Assembly (NCBI GenBank): GCA_964425855.1
Contig: CAYROE010000089.1
Span: 1 to 5,384 of the forward strand
DNA: 5,384 nucleotides
Direction: 5' to 3'
DNA from: S143-63 sp964425855
GTDB taxonomy: Archaea > Thermoproteota > Thermoprotei_A > Sulfolobales > Acidilobaceae
Positions 1 to 5,384 of the stretch are shown here, piece by piece. Every line of letters starts with the position of its first letter. Within the stretch, counting starts at the first letter, position 1. The translations under genes were made by a program, and so were the position numbers. The notes under the pieces were generated by a model. The model was not told where the DNA came from, did no database searches, and saw only the letters and a program-made list of their open reading frames with translations.

Positions 1-366
1 GGTTAGAGCCGCCGCTATACCTGCCAGGGTGGAGTATGCGACGAGGCTAGCAGGACTAAGCATAATGTAGGGGAGCGTGCCGAGCCATCTATGCCATAAT
101 CCAATGCTCGCGGCGTTGTCCAATACCCCGAGGCTAACAGTTATTGTAGCGCTCGCTGCTAGGAGATACAGGATTACGTTCGCGATACCCATAGTCTCCT
201 GGTATCTCTCGATATCTCCGAATCCAAGGCCTAGGCCTAGTAGCACCATTATTGTTGCGTAGGGCCAGAGGAGTTCTGCGATTAGCAGGCTCCTATTCCT
301 CCTGTACCATGCTATTCTTCTATAGAGCTCTGCCTGTAGCATGCTCATATACAGTCGGAGGCTCAA
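1..366 (-). CDS. ABC-2 type transporter permease, N-terminal part (runs off the left edge)
   Basis: This is the membrane subunit of an ABC exporter; its partner ATPase is encoded immediately upstream. Only the first 122 codons are in the window and they are uninterrupted. After a basic, amphipathic cytoplasmic start (AELYRRIAWYRRNRS, about residues 12-26), hydrophobic segments lie at about 27-50, 61-80 and 101-122. The stretch GTLPYIMLSPASL (about 96-108) resembles the 'GTLEYLLLSPVS' signature of the ABC2_membrane family, known from drug and polysaccharide exporters. I place the start at TTG 366-364, which overlaps the ATPase stop (TTGA), because a GGTGAGG ribosome binding site ends four bases before it. 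The alternatives, ATG 348 and ATG 342, lie more than 20 bases from that site. The overlap implies translational coupling. The exported substrate cannot be told. The family call is confident; the start is less so. Confidence 0.85.
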   Translation of the reverse strand, partial: MSLRLYMSMLQAELYRRIAWYRRNRSLLIAELLWPYATIMVLLGLGLGFGDIERYQETMGIANVILYLLAASATITVSLGVLDNAASIGLWHRWLGTLPYIMLSPASLVAYSTLAGIAAALT

Positions 367-1394
367 GGCTCCTCACCGGATATCTTGATGAATACGTCTT
401 CCAATGTGGGTTCAATGATTCTTGCATCTGTGATCCTTGCTCCTTTATCTACGAGTCTATGCACGGTCTCCGCTAGGATTTGTTCCTCATAGCCCACTGG
501 GGAGAGAATTACAAGGGATATTCTCTCATCCTCTCTGGCGGCAATCCTGTACCTTGAACCACTGTACTTATCAACAATGTTTTTGCCGGTTTCTTCGAAT
601 ACTTCTTGTGTTCCTCTGCCTGTCACACGGACACTATAATACTCCGAGACCATTCTCTTAAGCTGGCCAGGAGACCCCTCAGCTACTAGTTTACCTTTTC
701 TGATTATTCCTACGATATCGCATATTTCCTCGGCCTCATACATATTGTGGGTTGTTAGGAGGATTGTTTTTCCTTGTCTTCTTGCTAGATCTGTGAGGAG
801 GTTTCTCAGTCTTCGTGCACTAGTTGGATCCAGGCCGAGTGTGGGTTCGTCTAGTATCAGTACTGGTGGATCCTTGAGGAGGGCTCTCGCGAGGCCTAGT
901 CTGGCCCGCATCCCGAGACTCATATCCTCGAAGTGCTTCTCGTCTCCTCCCAGTTCCTTTAGCCCAACGAGTTTTAGTAGCTCCTCTACTCTTTCCTCTG
1001 CTTCTCGTCGGGGCATCCCATAGATCATGGCGAAGTATAGTAGGTTCTCGTAGCCAGAGAGCTTCCAGAAGAATCCTCTCTCGACCGATAACATTACTCC
1101 TATGTTTTTCCTCACGGTTGACGATTCCCTGAGCACATCATGCCCAAGTACCCTTGCATCACCCTTATCAGGCAGTAGGAGAGTCGTGATTATCTTAACA
1201 AACGTCGTTTTACCAGCGCCATTAGGGCCTAGAAGTCCGTATATTACTCCTCTAGGCACACGTACAGTGAGGCCTCTAAGCGCCTCTACCTTTATCCTCT
1301 TCCTCTTTATACCACCGCTACTCGTATAGAACGTCTTCCAAAGATTGATGCCCTCTATCGCGTATCCCGTACTGGCTACTCCATCATTATTCAT
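363..1394 (-). CDS. ABC-2 type exporter ATP-binding protein
   Basis: This 343-residue protein is the cytoplasmic ATPase that powers the permease encoded next. Walker A is GPNGAGKTT at 56-64 (Lys62). The signature loop is MSLGMRARL at 158-166, a variant of LSGGQ common in ABC-2 exporters. Walker B is PVLILDEP at 177-184 (Asp182, catalytic Glu183). The D-loop is GLDP at 187-190 and the switch His is His216 in LLTTHN. The Q-loop position lacks the usual Gln: the sequence there is IGVMLSVERG, 98-107. Residues from about 245 form a C-terminal accessory domain ending in EPTLEDVF (328-335), typical of drug-, Nod-factor- or Na-efflux-like ATPases. An in-frame TAA lies upstream and no GTG or TTG falls between it and ATG 1394, so the start is fixed; a GAGG sits nine bases before it. 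The gene overlaps the permease. The substrate is unknown. Confidence 0.95.
   Translation of the reverse strand: MNNDGVASTGYAIEGINLWKTFYTSSGGIKRKRIKVEALRGLTVRVPRGVIYGLLGPNGAGKTTFVKIITTLLLPDKGDARVLGHDVLRESSTVRKNIGVMLSVERGFFWKLSGYENLLYFAMIYGMPRREAEERVEELLKLVGLKELGGDEKHFEDMSLGMRARLGLARALLKDPPVLILDEPTLGLDPTSARRLRNLLTDLARRQGKTILLTTHNMYEAEEICDIVGIIRKGKLVAEGSPGQLKRMVSEYYSVRVTGRGTQEVFEETGKNIVDKYSGSRYRIAAREDERISLVILSPVGYEEQILAETVHRLVDKGARITDARIIEPTLEDVFIKISGEEP
371..377 (-). promoter_or_regulatory. Ribosome binding site deciding the permease start
   Basis: On the minus strand GGTGAGG lies inside the last codons of the ATPase gene, four bases before TTG 366-364. It matches the GGAGGTGATC-type archaeal Shine-Dalgarno sequence and favours the TTG start over the downstream ATG codons at 348 and 342. 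Confidence 0.6.
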
Positions 1395-1474
1395 ACTCTT
1401 AGTCCTCGCCCCTATTGGCGTCTCCTCAGCTGGTTCTCTCCACGTCGGGCATTACAATAGATGTGGCCACGGAC

Positions 1475-1484
1475 GGTATATATC
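1475..1484 (-). promoter_or_regulatory. Probable TATA box of the ABC exporter operon
   Basis: The minus strand reads GATATATACC here, the only clear TATA-like tract in the gap before the ATPase gene. A start about 25 bases downstream would lie near 1455, giving a leader of roughly 60 bases. Two dyads abut the upstream side. Predicted from sequence only. Confidence 0.5.
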
Positions 1485-1500
1485 GCTCATTGATATGAGC
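1485..1500. repeat. Inverted repeat next to the TATA box (possible operator)
   Basis: GCTCAT (1485-1490) and ATGAGC (1495-1500) are perfect 6-base arms around a TGAT spacer. The repeat directly abuts the TATA-like box on its upstream side, where archaeal regulators and the BRE-binding factor TFB contact DNA. It could instead form a small RNA hairpin at the 3' end of the upstream transcript. Confidence 0.45.
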
Positions 1501-1511
1501 CCTGTACAGGG
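1500..1511. repeat. Perfect 12-base palindrome after the DHPS-like stop codon
   Basis: CCCTGTACAGGG is a perfect palindrome. It begins at the base immediately following the TGA of the DHPS-like gene and shares one base with the neighbouring inverted repeat. It may be a protein-binding site, or a 4-bp stem with a GUAC loop in RNA. No T-run follows, so a terminator role is not supported. Confidence 0.45.
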
Positions 1512-2597
1512 TCACCTCTTGGACTTCACAAATAAGAGTCTAAAAGGGTAATCCTTCGGAGGAGTACCATAATACAGAGACAACTCCACTAGAGAAGCCG
1601 CCTGTCTAGCCTCCAACACGGCTCCACGAGCTTTTGCAGACTCCTCACTTACCAAGATAACGCTAACACCCGCTTCTCCAGCAAGAGATAAAAGAAGAGT
1701 TATGACGCCGTGTGTATCAGCGTCAATAAGCTCATACACATTGTTTATACCAAGCATTAGAGGAGCACTAATCGATGAGGCCAACTCCCGTGCATATAGG
1801 AATCTCTCCAATACCCCTGGCCATATCGGAGGATAAAGTATAGGATCAATAATAGGATAGGAGTATCCTGTTCTCAATGCTTTCTCATAGGCGTGGACTA
1901 GCTCAGTTACTACGTTCCTGGTCTCGGGTATAAACACGTAGGAGGCCTTATCACGCAACTTCAAGGGCACGCTATCCATTGATGATATCGTTAGGCTAAG
2001 GCCACAGACTGCTCCTTTCTCTATCGCAGAAGTCATAATCTTGTAGTTTACCGTATCAATACAAACGCTAGTATCCTTTGACAGCTCCTCTACTAGCCCG
2101 AGTAGAATATTTGGGCTTGGTTCAAGGCCGGGAATTATGCCGATGGATACCGCGTCTGCCCCAGCTGACAAATAGGTGTATGCTCTCTCGAGCGTCCATT
2201 CATACCCTCTATAGTATACTTCTGCAATTATAGTGAATGGAGGAGGCCTAAGCGATAATGGTAAACCCCCATGCGGTCTCTTCTTTCCTTGGATCAGGTC
2301 CAGTTTCTCCAGTAAATATAATGTCATCGCCCTAGGCCCATTATCACTGAAAACCACACCCGACGCTACAAGATCCGGTACAAGCTGTATATGGGGTATC
2401 CAGTCTACAAGGACGCATTCCTCTACTCGATACTTCATCCTTGACCCAGGACGTATAATATTGAGATATCCATCTTTACAGATAGGAGACTGTGAGAACA
2501 AAGCATTGTAACCCAAGTTATGGAGATCGCTCACTACTCTCCTTATCTGAGACGTGATCTTCTCATCGACGATCACTATATTCCATTTATCATTCAT
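1512..2597 (-). CDS. Dihydropteroate synthase-related pterin-binding protein
   Basis: This 361-residue cytoplasmic protein has the archaeal DHPS-related TIM-barrel domain (TIGR00284 type by recognition). Visible landmarks are FTIIAEV at 121-127, AGADAVSIG at 145-153, CIDTVNY at 179-185 (the conserved DHPS 'SIDT' strand), DPILYPPI at 251-258, GINN at 283-286, IDADTHG at 291-297, and SEESAKARGAV (317-327) with PPKD (346-349) near the end. Canonical bacterial motifs such as NVTPDSF and the terminal RVHD are absent. It therefore probably does not make ordinary folate; a role in an archaeal modified pterin cofactor is inferred. From memory, methanogen members are longer, with a larger N-terminal region, whereas here about 118 residues precede the barrel. 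ATG 2597 has an AAGGTGAT ribosome binding site eight bases upstream. The membrane-protein gene lies 38 bases upstream, so the two may be co-transcribed. Confidence 0.85.
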   Translation of the reverse strand: MNDKWNIVIVDEKITSQIRRVVSDLHNLGYNALFSQSPICKDGYLNIIRPGSRMKYRVEECVLVDWIPHIQLVPDLVASGVVFSDNGPRAMTLYLLEKLDLIQGKKRPHGGLPLSLRPPPFTIIAEVYYRGYEWTLERAYTYLSAGADAVSIGIIPGLEPSPNILLGLVEELSKDTSVCIDTVNYKIMTSAIEKGAVCGLSLTISSMDSVPLKLRDKASYVFIPETRNVVTELVHAYEKALRTGYSYPIIDPILYPPIWPGVLERFLYARELASSISAPLMLGINNVYELIDADTHGVITLLLSLAGEAGVSVILVSEESAKARGAVLEARQAASLVELSLYYGTPPKDYPFRLLFVKSKR

Positions 2598-2605
2598 TAC
2601 CTGCT

Positions 2606-2613
2606 ATCACCTT
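2606..2613 (-). promoter_or_regulatory. Strong ribosome binding site of the DHPS-like gene
   Basis: The minus strand reads AAGGTGAT eight bases before ATG 2597, a near-full match to the archaeal 16S rRNA tail (complement GGAGGTGATC). It fixes this start and shows that the gene is translated from a leadered, probably polycistronic, message. Confidence 0.75.
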
Positions 2614-2635
2614 CGAACGATAGACGGTTCAAGTC

Positions 2636-3214
2636 CTAAACTAGTCCTGTATAGTACAGACCCATACATAGTACGAGTAAGAGTAATGGCGACAATGTAT
2701 ATGGAATAAGGTGTCTCCTCCAACTATATGATAAGACTGTAGTTGATACCGCTACTACTAGCGACGTGATCATGTCTATTATAGTCGTATTACACGGAGA
2801 GGAGTAGAAGTAGCCATAGCGGATTAGCCCATAGATTGTCGCTACTAGTATGAGTATGTTTACCGATGCTAATGAGGCTCCTGTTCTTATGTTGCCTCGT
2901 AGGAGGACGGCTATAGATGCTAGGAGTCCTATAAGGACGGTTGTTGAGGGGAAGAATGTGTAGGATAGGTGTGTTGACGGGATTCTTACCAATAGTGCTA
3001 GTGCTGGGGCAACTATTGCTATTGTCTTTGTTAACACGTCTAGTGGCTTGCCCAGGTAATAGAGTAGTGTTACAAGGAATAGGAGTTTGAAGGCTAGTGT
3101 GAGTGTGTCCAGCTTTACTAGATCGTTTCTTAGTCTTATAGCCATGATTATTTCGAATAGGATCCATAATATTATGAGTATTCTTCCTAGCATTCTAAGC
3201 TTGTTTATTGACAT
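2636..3214 (-). CDS. Multi-spanning membrane protein of unknown function
   Basis: I do not recognise a family for this 192-residue, very hydrophobic protein. Hydrophobic stretches at about 8-27, 38-54, 61-77, 90-106, 114-133, 145-163 and 168-187 suggest six or seven membrane helices. Short charged loops (RLRNDLVK 27-34, RGNIR 106-110, SWRRH 164-168) would mostly follow the positive-inside rule. No catalytic motif, cofactor site or transporter signature is evident. ATG 3214 has no clear ribosome binding site; ATG 3193, the eighth codon, is an alternative and would suit a short-leader transcript. It is the first gene of a minus-strand pair with the DHPS-like gene, 38 bases downstream, and is divergent from the MFS gene. 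The even spread of hydrophobicity and codon use like its neighbours make it a convincing gene. Confidence 0.75.
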   Translation of the reverse strand: MSINKLRMLGRILIILWILFEIIMAIRLRNDLVKLDTLTLAFKLLFLVTLLYYLGKPLDVLTKTIAIVAPALALLVRIPSTHLSYTFFPSTTVLIGLLASIAVLLRGNIRTGASLASVNILILVATIYGLIRYGYFYSSPCNTTIIDMITSLVVAVSTTVLSYSWRRHLIPYTLSPLLLLVLCMGLYYTGLV

Positions 3215-3225
3215 GGATCTACACT

Positions 3226-3237
3226 GTTTATTTTTGC
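3226..3237 (-). promoter_or_regulatory. Candidate TATA element for the membrane-protein gene
   Basis: The minus strand reads GCAAAAATAAAC, ending 12 bases before ATG 3214. If this is the TATA box, transcription would start near 3205, downstream of that ATG, and favour the ATG at 3193. A second candidate, GATATATC at 3288-3295, would give a leader of about 50 bases to ATG 3214. The sequence does not decide between them. Confidence 0.3.
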
Positions 3238-3307
3238 ATTACAAGGTGGGTTTTCAATATTACTCCACAGGCGTATGTACGGTTACTGATATATCTACAT
3301 GCTACAT

Positions 3308-3318
3308 AATTTAATACC
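3308..3318 (+). promoter_or_regulatory. Candidate TATA box for the MFS transporter gene
   Basis: AATTTAATACC is the most TATA-like tract on the plus strand in the divergent region 3215-3443. It predicts a start near 3340 and a leader of about 100 bases before GTG 3444. The word CGTAGAACA follows three bases after TTTAATA and recurs at the next promoter. A weaker tract, CATACAAAGG at 3412-3421, lies about 27 bases before the GTG and could give a leaderless message. Confidence 0.45.
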
Positions 3319-3319
3319 G

Positions 3320-3328
3320 CGTAGAACA
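3320..3328 (+). promoter_or_regulatory. Copy 1 of 9-base word CGTAGAACA shared by two promoters
   Basis: CGTAGAACA lies three bases downstream of the TTTAATA box. The same word lies at 4695-4703, three bases downstream of the TTTTAAAA core of the secreted-protein promoter. The position between TATA box and start site is where archaeal repressors often bind; the operator role is inferred. Confidence 0.35.
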
Positions 3329-3443
3329 GTTCATGACATGCAGGAAAATACCCAAAGCAAATGATCTATGAGGCCCCGGCCAGTAGCAGACTATGTCGAA
3401 GAACTGCTAACCATACAAAGGTATCAGGCGAGGGAAGAAAACG

Positions 3444-4676
3444 GTGGACCAAGAATCAACATATCGAGCAACCATGAAGAAGGTAATCATACTAGGCCTA
3501 CTGCTAGGTATATCACAAGGCCTAATGTGGAGTATTCTCGCCCCATATCTCAGACTACTCGGATACTCAGGCACCCAGTACGGCCTAGTCGGGAGCACCG
3601 CGGTATTATCAGGAGGATTATTCACTCTCATAGGAGGAGTCTTAAGCGATAAGATAGGAGCCCGTAAAGTAGTAGCGGTAGGCCTAGCAATCCTCAGCCT
3701 GGGACTCTACCTAGTATCGACCGGGGACATGATACTGGTAGCAGTAGGATTCTTTCTAACAGGAATAGCCAACGGATTCATATTTACCAGTGAACAAGCA
3801 CTCCTAGCAAGGATAGGAAAGGACGAAGTACTACACTACACCTTCAGCTACGTTATGGCAGCGTCAACATTTGGAGGAGCACTAGGTAGCTTCATAGGAT
3901 GGGCACCAGTATACATCAGCAAGACCCAGGGTATAGAGCTAGCAGAGCTGTACCGATTCTCAATAATCTTTGCAGGGCTGATTCCTCTCCTCCTAGTTCC
4001 ACTAGCGCTTTCAATCAAGGAAAGAGGAGTAGGAGGACGAGGCAAGGCCAGGATAAGTATCCGGGGGCTACCAAAAAGATTCTACTATATCGCTATCGTA
4101 AACATCCTAATAGGATTCGGGGCAGCCATGAGTATTCATAACATAGACTACTATTTCGTATCCAAATACGGGGTCACCAGCCAAGAGCTAGGAAGCGTAC
4201 TAGGACTACAACAACTCGTAATGGCGTTCCTAATGCTACACATGCCACGCCTCGCCGACAAATACGGAGGCGTACTACGAGTATACCTAATAGTATCAGC
4301 TAGCAGTATCCCCCTCCTCATAGGAATGACACTAACAAACAACTTCATAATAGCAGCAGGACTCTACCTAGTCAGAAGCATCCTAATGAACGTGACAAAC
4401 CCAATATTCAACGCGTTCGTAATGAAACTAGTCCCCGACGAGAAACGGGGGCTAGCAAGCGCATTCCTCAGCCTCTCATGGACTATACCCGCAGGAGGAG
4501 GAAGAGCAGTAGGAGGATACCTCCTAGACGTAAACCTAGAGGTCCCACTAAGACTAACAGCACTCCTCTACACAATAGCACTAACAACACTAGCATATAT
4601 CTTCAGGGATGAGATCTCTGCTCTGCGAGGAATACGAGTTGAATTTAAGTTTTACGACCATGAGCAGTTTGTATAA
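3444..4676 (+). CDS. Major facilitator superfamily (MFS) transporter
   Basis: This 410-residue inner-membrane protein is a secondary transporter, probably proton-coupled, of unknown substrate. About twelve hydrophobic helices can be placed: 13-36, 45-66, 76-92, 97-120, 130-155, 171-190, 213-236, 249-267, 278-297, 300-325, 335-360 and 367-387. MFS motif A lies between helices 2 and 3 as GGVLSDKIGARK (64-75), and a degenerate copy, PRLADKYGGVLR (268-279), lies between helices 8 and 9 as the internal duplication predicts. PDEKRGLASA (331-340) before helix 11 is also typical. A basic loop at 192-212 joins the halves. An in-frame TAA lies at 3408-3410, and GTG 3444 is the first start after it, with GAGGGAAG nearby; ATG 3474 is the alternative but has no ribosome binding site. 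It stands alone, with its own promoter region and a downstream T-run. Confidence 0.92.
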   Translation: MDQESTYRATMKKVIILGLLLGISQGLMWSILAPYLRLLGYSGTQYGLVGSTAVLSGGLFTLIGGVLSDKIGARKVVAVGLAILSLGLYLVSTGDMILVAVGFFLTGIANGFIFTSEQALLARIGKDEVLHYTFSYVMAASTFGGALGSFIGWAPVYISKTQGIELAELYRFSIIFAGLIPLLLVPLALSIKERGVGGRGKARISIRGLPKRFYYIAIVNILIGFGAAMSIHNIDYYFVSKYGVTSQELGSVLGLQQLVMAFLMLHMPRLADKYGGVLRVYLIVSASSIPLLIGMTLTNNFIIAAGLYLVRSILMNVTNPIFNAFVMKLVPDEKRGLASAFLSLSWTIPAGGGRAVGGYLLDVNLEVPLRLTALLYTIALTTLAYIFRDEISALRGIRVEFKFYDHEQFV

Positions 4677-4681
4677 TGACC

Positions 4682-4687
4682 TTTTTT
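4682..4687 (+). terminator. T-run terminator after the MFS gene
   Basis: Six T residues begin five bases after the end of the MFS stop codon. Archaeal RNA polymerase terminates at such T-runs without needing a hairpin. The tract is shared with the following promoter. Confidence 0.5.
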
Positions 4688-4694
4688 AAAAAAA
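4682..4694 (+). promoter_or_regulatory. Probable TATA box of the secreted-protein gene
   Basis: TTTTTTAAAAAAA closely fits the crenarchaeal TATA consensus (YTTTTAAA type). It predicts a start near 4714 and a leader of about 33 bases to ATG 4747, long enough to contain the ribosome binding site at 4736-4740. Confidence 0.55.
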
Positions 4695-4703
4695 CGTAGA
4701 ACA
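4695..4703 (+). promoter_or_regulatory. Copy 2 of 9-base word CGTAGAACA shared by two promoters
   Basis: It is identical to 3320-3328 and has the same three-base offset from the TATA core. It lies between the TATA-like tract and the predicted start, so a bound protein would block initiation. The role is inferred. Confidence 0.35.
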
Positions 4704-4735
4704 TCCCGTATTCACTCGACAAGACTGACAAAAAT

Positions 4736-4740
4736 AGGTG
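4736..4740 (+). promoter_or_regulatory. Ribosome binding site of the secreted-protein gene
   Basis: AGGTG lies six bases before ATG 4747. It favours this start over the second ATG at 4753, which would be 12 bases away. Confidence 0.6.
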
Positions 4741-4746
4741 TTCGCC

Positions 4747-5384
4747 ATGAACATGAATAAAGCCATAGTAAGTAGTTTAATCATACTACTCATAATAGGA
4801 ATTGTAACAATCCCCGGTATAAACACTAATGCGGATGAGCAATTTATCGGCGTAGAAAGTCAGATTCTGACCACCGTACAGAAAAATATAGTCTCATACC
4901 CTGACGAAACATTCCCTGTGCAAATATCACCGTATTGGAGTACAGGAAACGTCTATAACGATGTATTTAACGTGCAAGTAAACTGGGACAGAAAAGCTGT
5001 ATCCGCCGTTTTTATACCAGCAGTCTTAGAAATCTATAAGGTAACCAATAACAACTTAGACGACGGCTACTATTATGTGTATAGACCTTCCATGTTCGGA
5101 TATATGGCTGTTGTCCGTGGAGAACACTATGAAGGCAACGCGGGTCCTTTTTATTGTATACATGACTATAAGCTACATAACGTAACACTATATTTCATGG
5201 CCTCAACAAGACAACTAACTAAAAGCTACACTATTGAAGTAGAAATCGAACAACAAGACACACTTACTGCTAAGGTAGAAGCCTGGGCGGCCCTAAGAGC
5301 AGGAATTTCCGCAGAGTTCAAGCTCATGGACTTTATTAATGCAGGAATAAACCTTGTAGAGGCTGAGCTAGGAGTCTCAACAAG
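4747..5384 (+). CDS. Secreted protein of unknown family, N-terminal part (runs off the right edge)
   Basis: An uninterrupted frame of 212 codons plus two bases continues to the window end. The protein opens with a classic Sec signal peptide: MNMNK, a hydrophobic core at about 6-22, and a probable cleavage site after NTNA (residue 29). The mature part is rich in Tyr, Val, Thr and Asn with alternating polar and hydrophobic residues (YNDVFNVQVNW at 70-80, SYTIEVEIEQQ at 160-170), suggesting mainly beta structure. There is one N-glycosylation sequon (NVT, 145-147) and one mature cysteine in the visible part (Cys137). From about 172 it becomes Ala- and Glu-rich and amphipathic (AKVEAWAALRAGISAEF at 175-191). 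I recognise no family and see no protease, sugar-binding or S-layer signature. It looks more AT-rich than the MFS gene. It has its own promoter and ribosome binding site, so it is a real gene, exported to the cell surface or medium. Confidence 0.8.
   Translation, partial: MNMNKAIVSSLIILLIIGIVTIPGINTNADEQFIGVESQILTTVQKNIVSYPDETFPVQISPYWSTGNVYNDVFNVQVNWDRKAVSAVFIPAVLEIYKVTNNNLDDGYYYVYRPSMFGYMAVVRGEHYEGNAGPFYCIHDYKLHNVTLYFMASTRQLTKSYTIEVEIEQQDTLTAKVEAWAALRAGISAEFKLMDFINAGINLVEAELGVST

Noticed and set aside
223..243. Tandem GGCCTA units
   Set aside because: They encode a Leu-Gly-Leu-Gly run in the first membrane helix of the permease; codon preference explains the repetition.
384..420. C-box-like TTGATGA suggesting a C/D box guide RNA on the plus strand
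   Set aside because: The box deviates from RTGATGA, no convincing D box (CTGA) with proper spacing follows, and the sequence is fully explained as ATPase coding sequence.
745..1329. Plus-strand open frames of 92 and 75 codons antisense to the ABC ATPase
   Set aside because: The translations are Ser/Arg/Leu-rich low-complexity mirrors of the ATPase, whose motifs are all on the minus strand.
2790..3167. 125-residue minus-strand open frame overlapping the membrane protein gene
   Set aside because: It lies wholly within another minus-strand gene in a shifted frame. Its translation is rich in Asn, Thr, Pro and His without domain-like pattern, as expected of a shadow frame.
3332..3340. CATGACATG symmetric element near the predicted MFS transcription start
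   Set aside because: It is a short motif made of two self-complementary CATG words, with no second copy found at another promoter in the window.
4510..4526. Inverted repeat TAGGAGG/CCTCCTA
   Set aside because: It lies inside the MFS gene, has a 3-base loop, and follows from AGG/GGA and CTC/CTA codon preference for Val-Gly-Gly-Tyr-Leu-Leu.

Overview
The window looks like chromosomal DNA of a hyperthermophilic or thermophilic crenarchaeon (Thermoproteota, perhaps Desulfurococcales-like). Supporting signs are heavy use of AGG/AGA, CTA and ATA codons, GGTGA-type ribosome binding sites, AT-rich TATA-like boxes with T-run terminators, GTG and TTG starts, and a pterin-binding protein of the archaeal dihydropteroate-synthase-related type. 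The placement is inferred from style and family content; no rRNA or other marker is present.

Left half, minus strand, read right to left. A 192-residue multi-spanning membrane protein of unknown function (3214-2636) is followed after 38 bases by a DHPS-related TIM-barrel protein (2597-1512). Two abutting dyads and a TATA-like box lie in the next gap. A two-gene ABC-2 type exporter follows: an ATPase (1394-363), then a permease that starts with a probable TTG overlapping the ATPase stop and runs off the left edge (366-1).

Right half, plus strand. A divergent intergenic region (3215-3443) carries promoters for both directions. It is followed by a 12-helix major facilitator superfamily transporter (3444-4676). 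After a T6A7 tract, which probably serves as terminator and TATA box at once, a gene for a signal-peptide-bearing secreted protein of unrecognised family begins at 4747 and runs off the right edge.

The window therefore holds two unrelated transport systems, one cofactor-type enzyme, one orphan membrane protein and one exported protein. The least ordinary signals are an identical 9-base word directly downstream of the TATA-like boxes of the transporter and the secreted-protein gene (possible co-regulation), the paired dyads upstream of the ABC operon, and the unassigned secreted protein. I saw no CRISPR array, insertion sequence, tRNA or rRNA. I also saw no clear defence system or evidence of a wholly new biological system.
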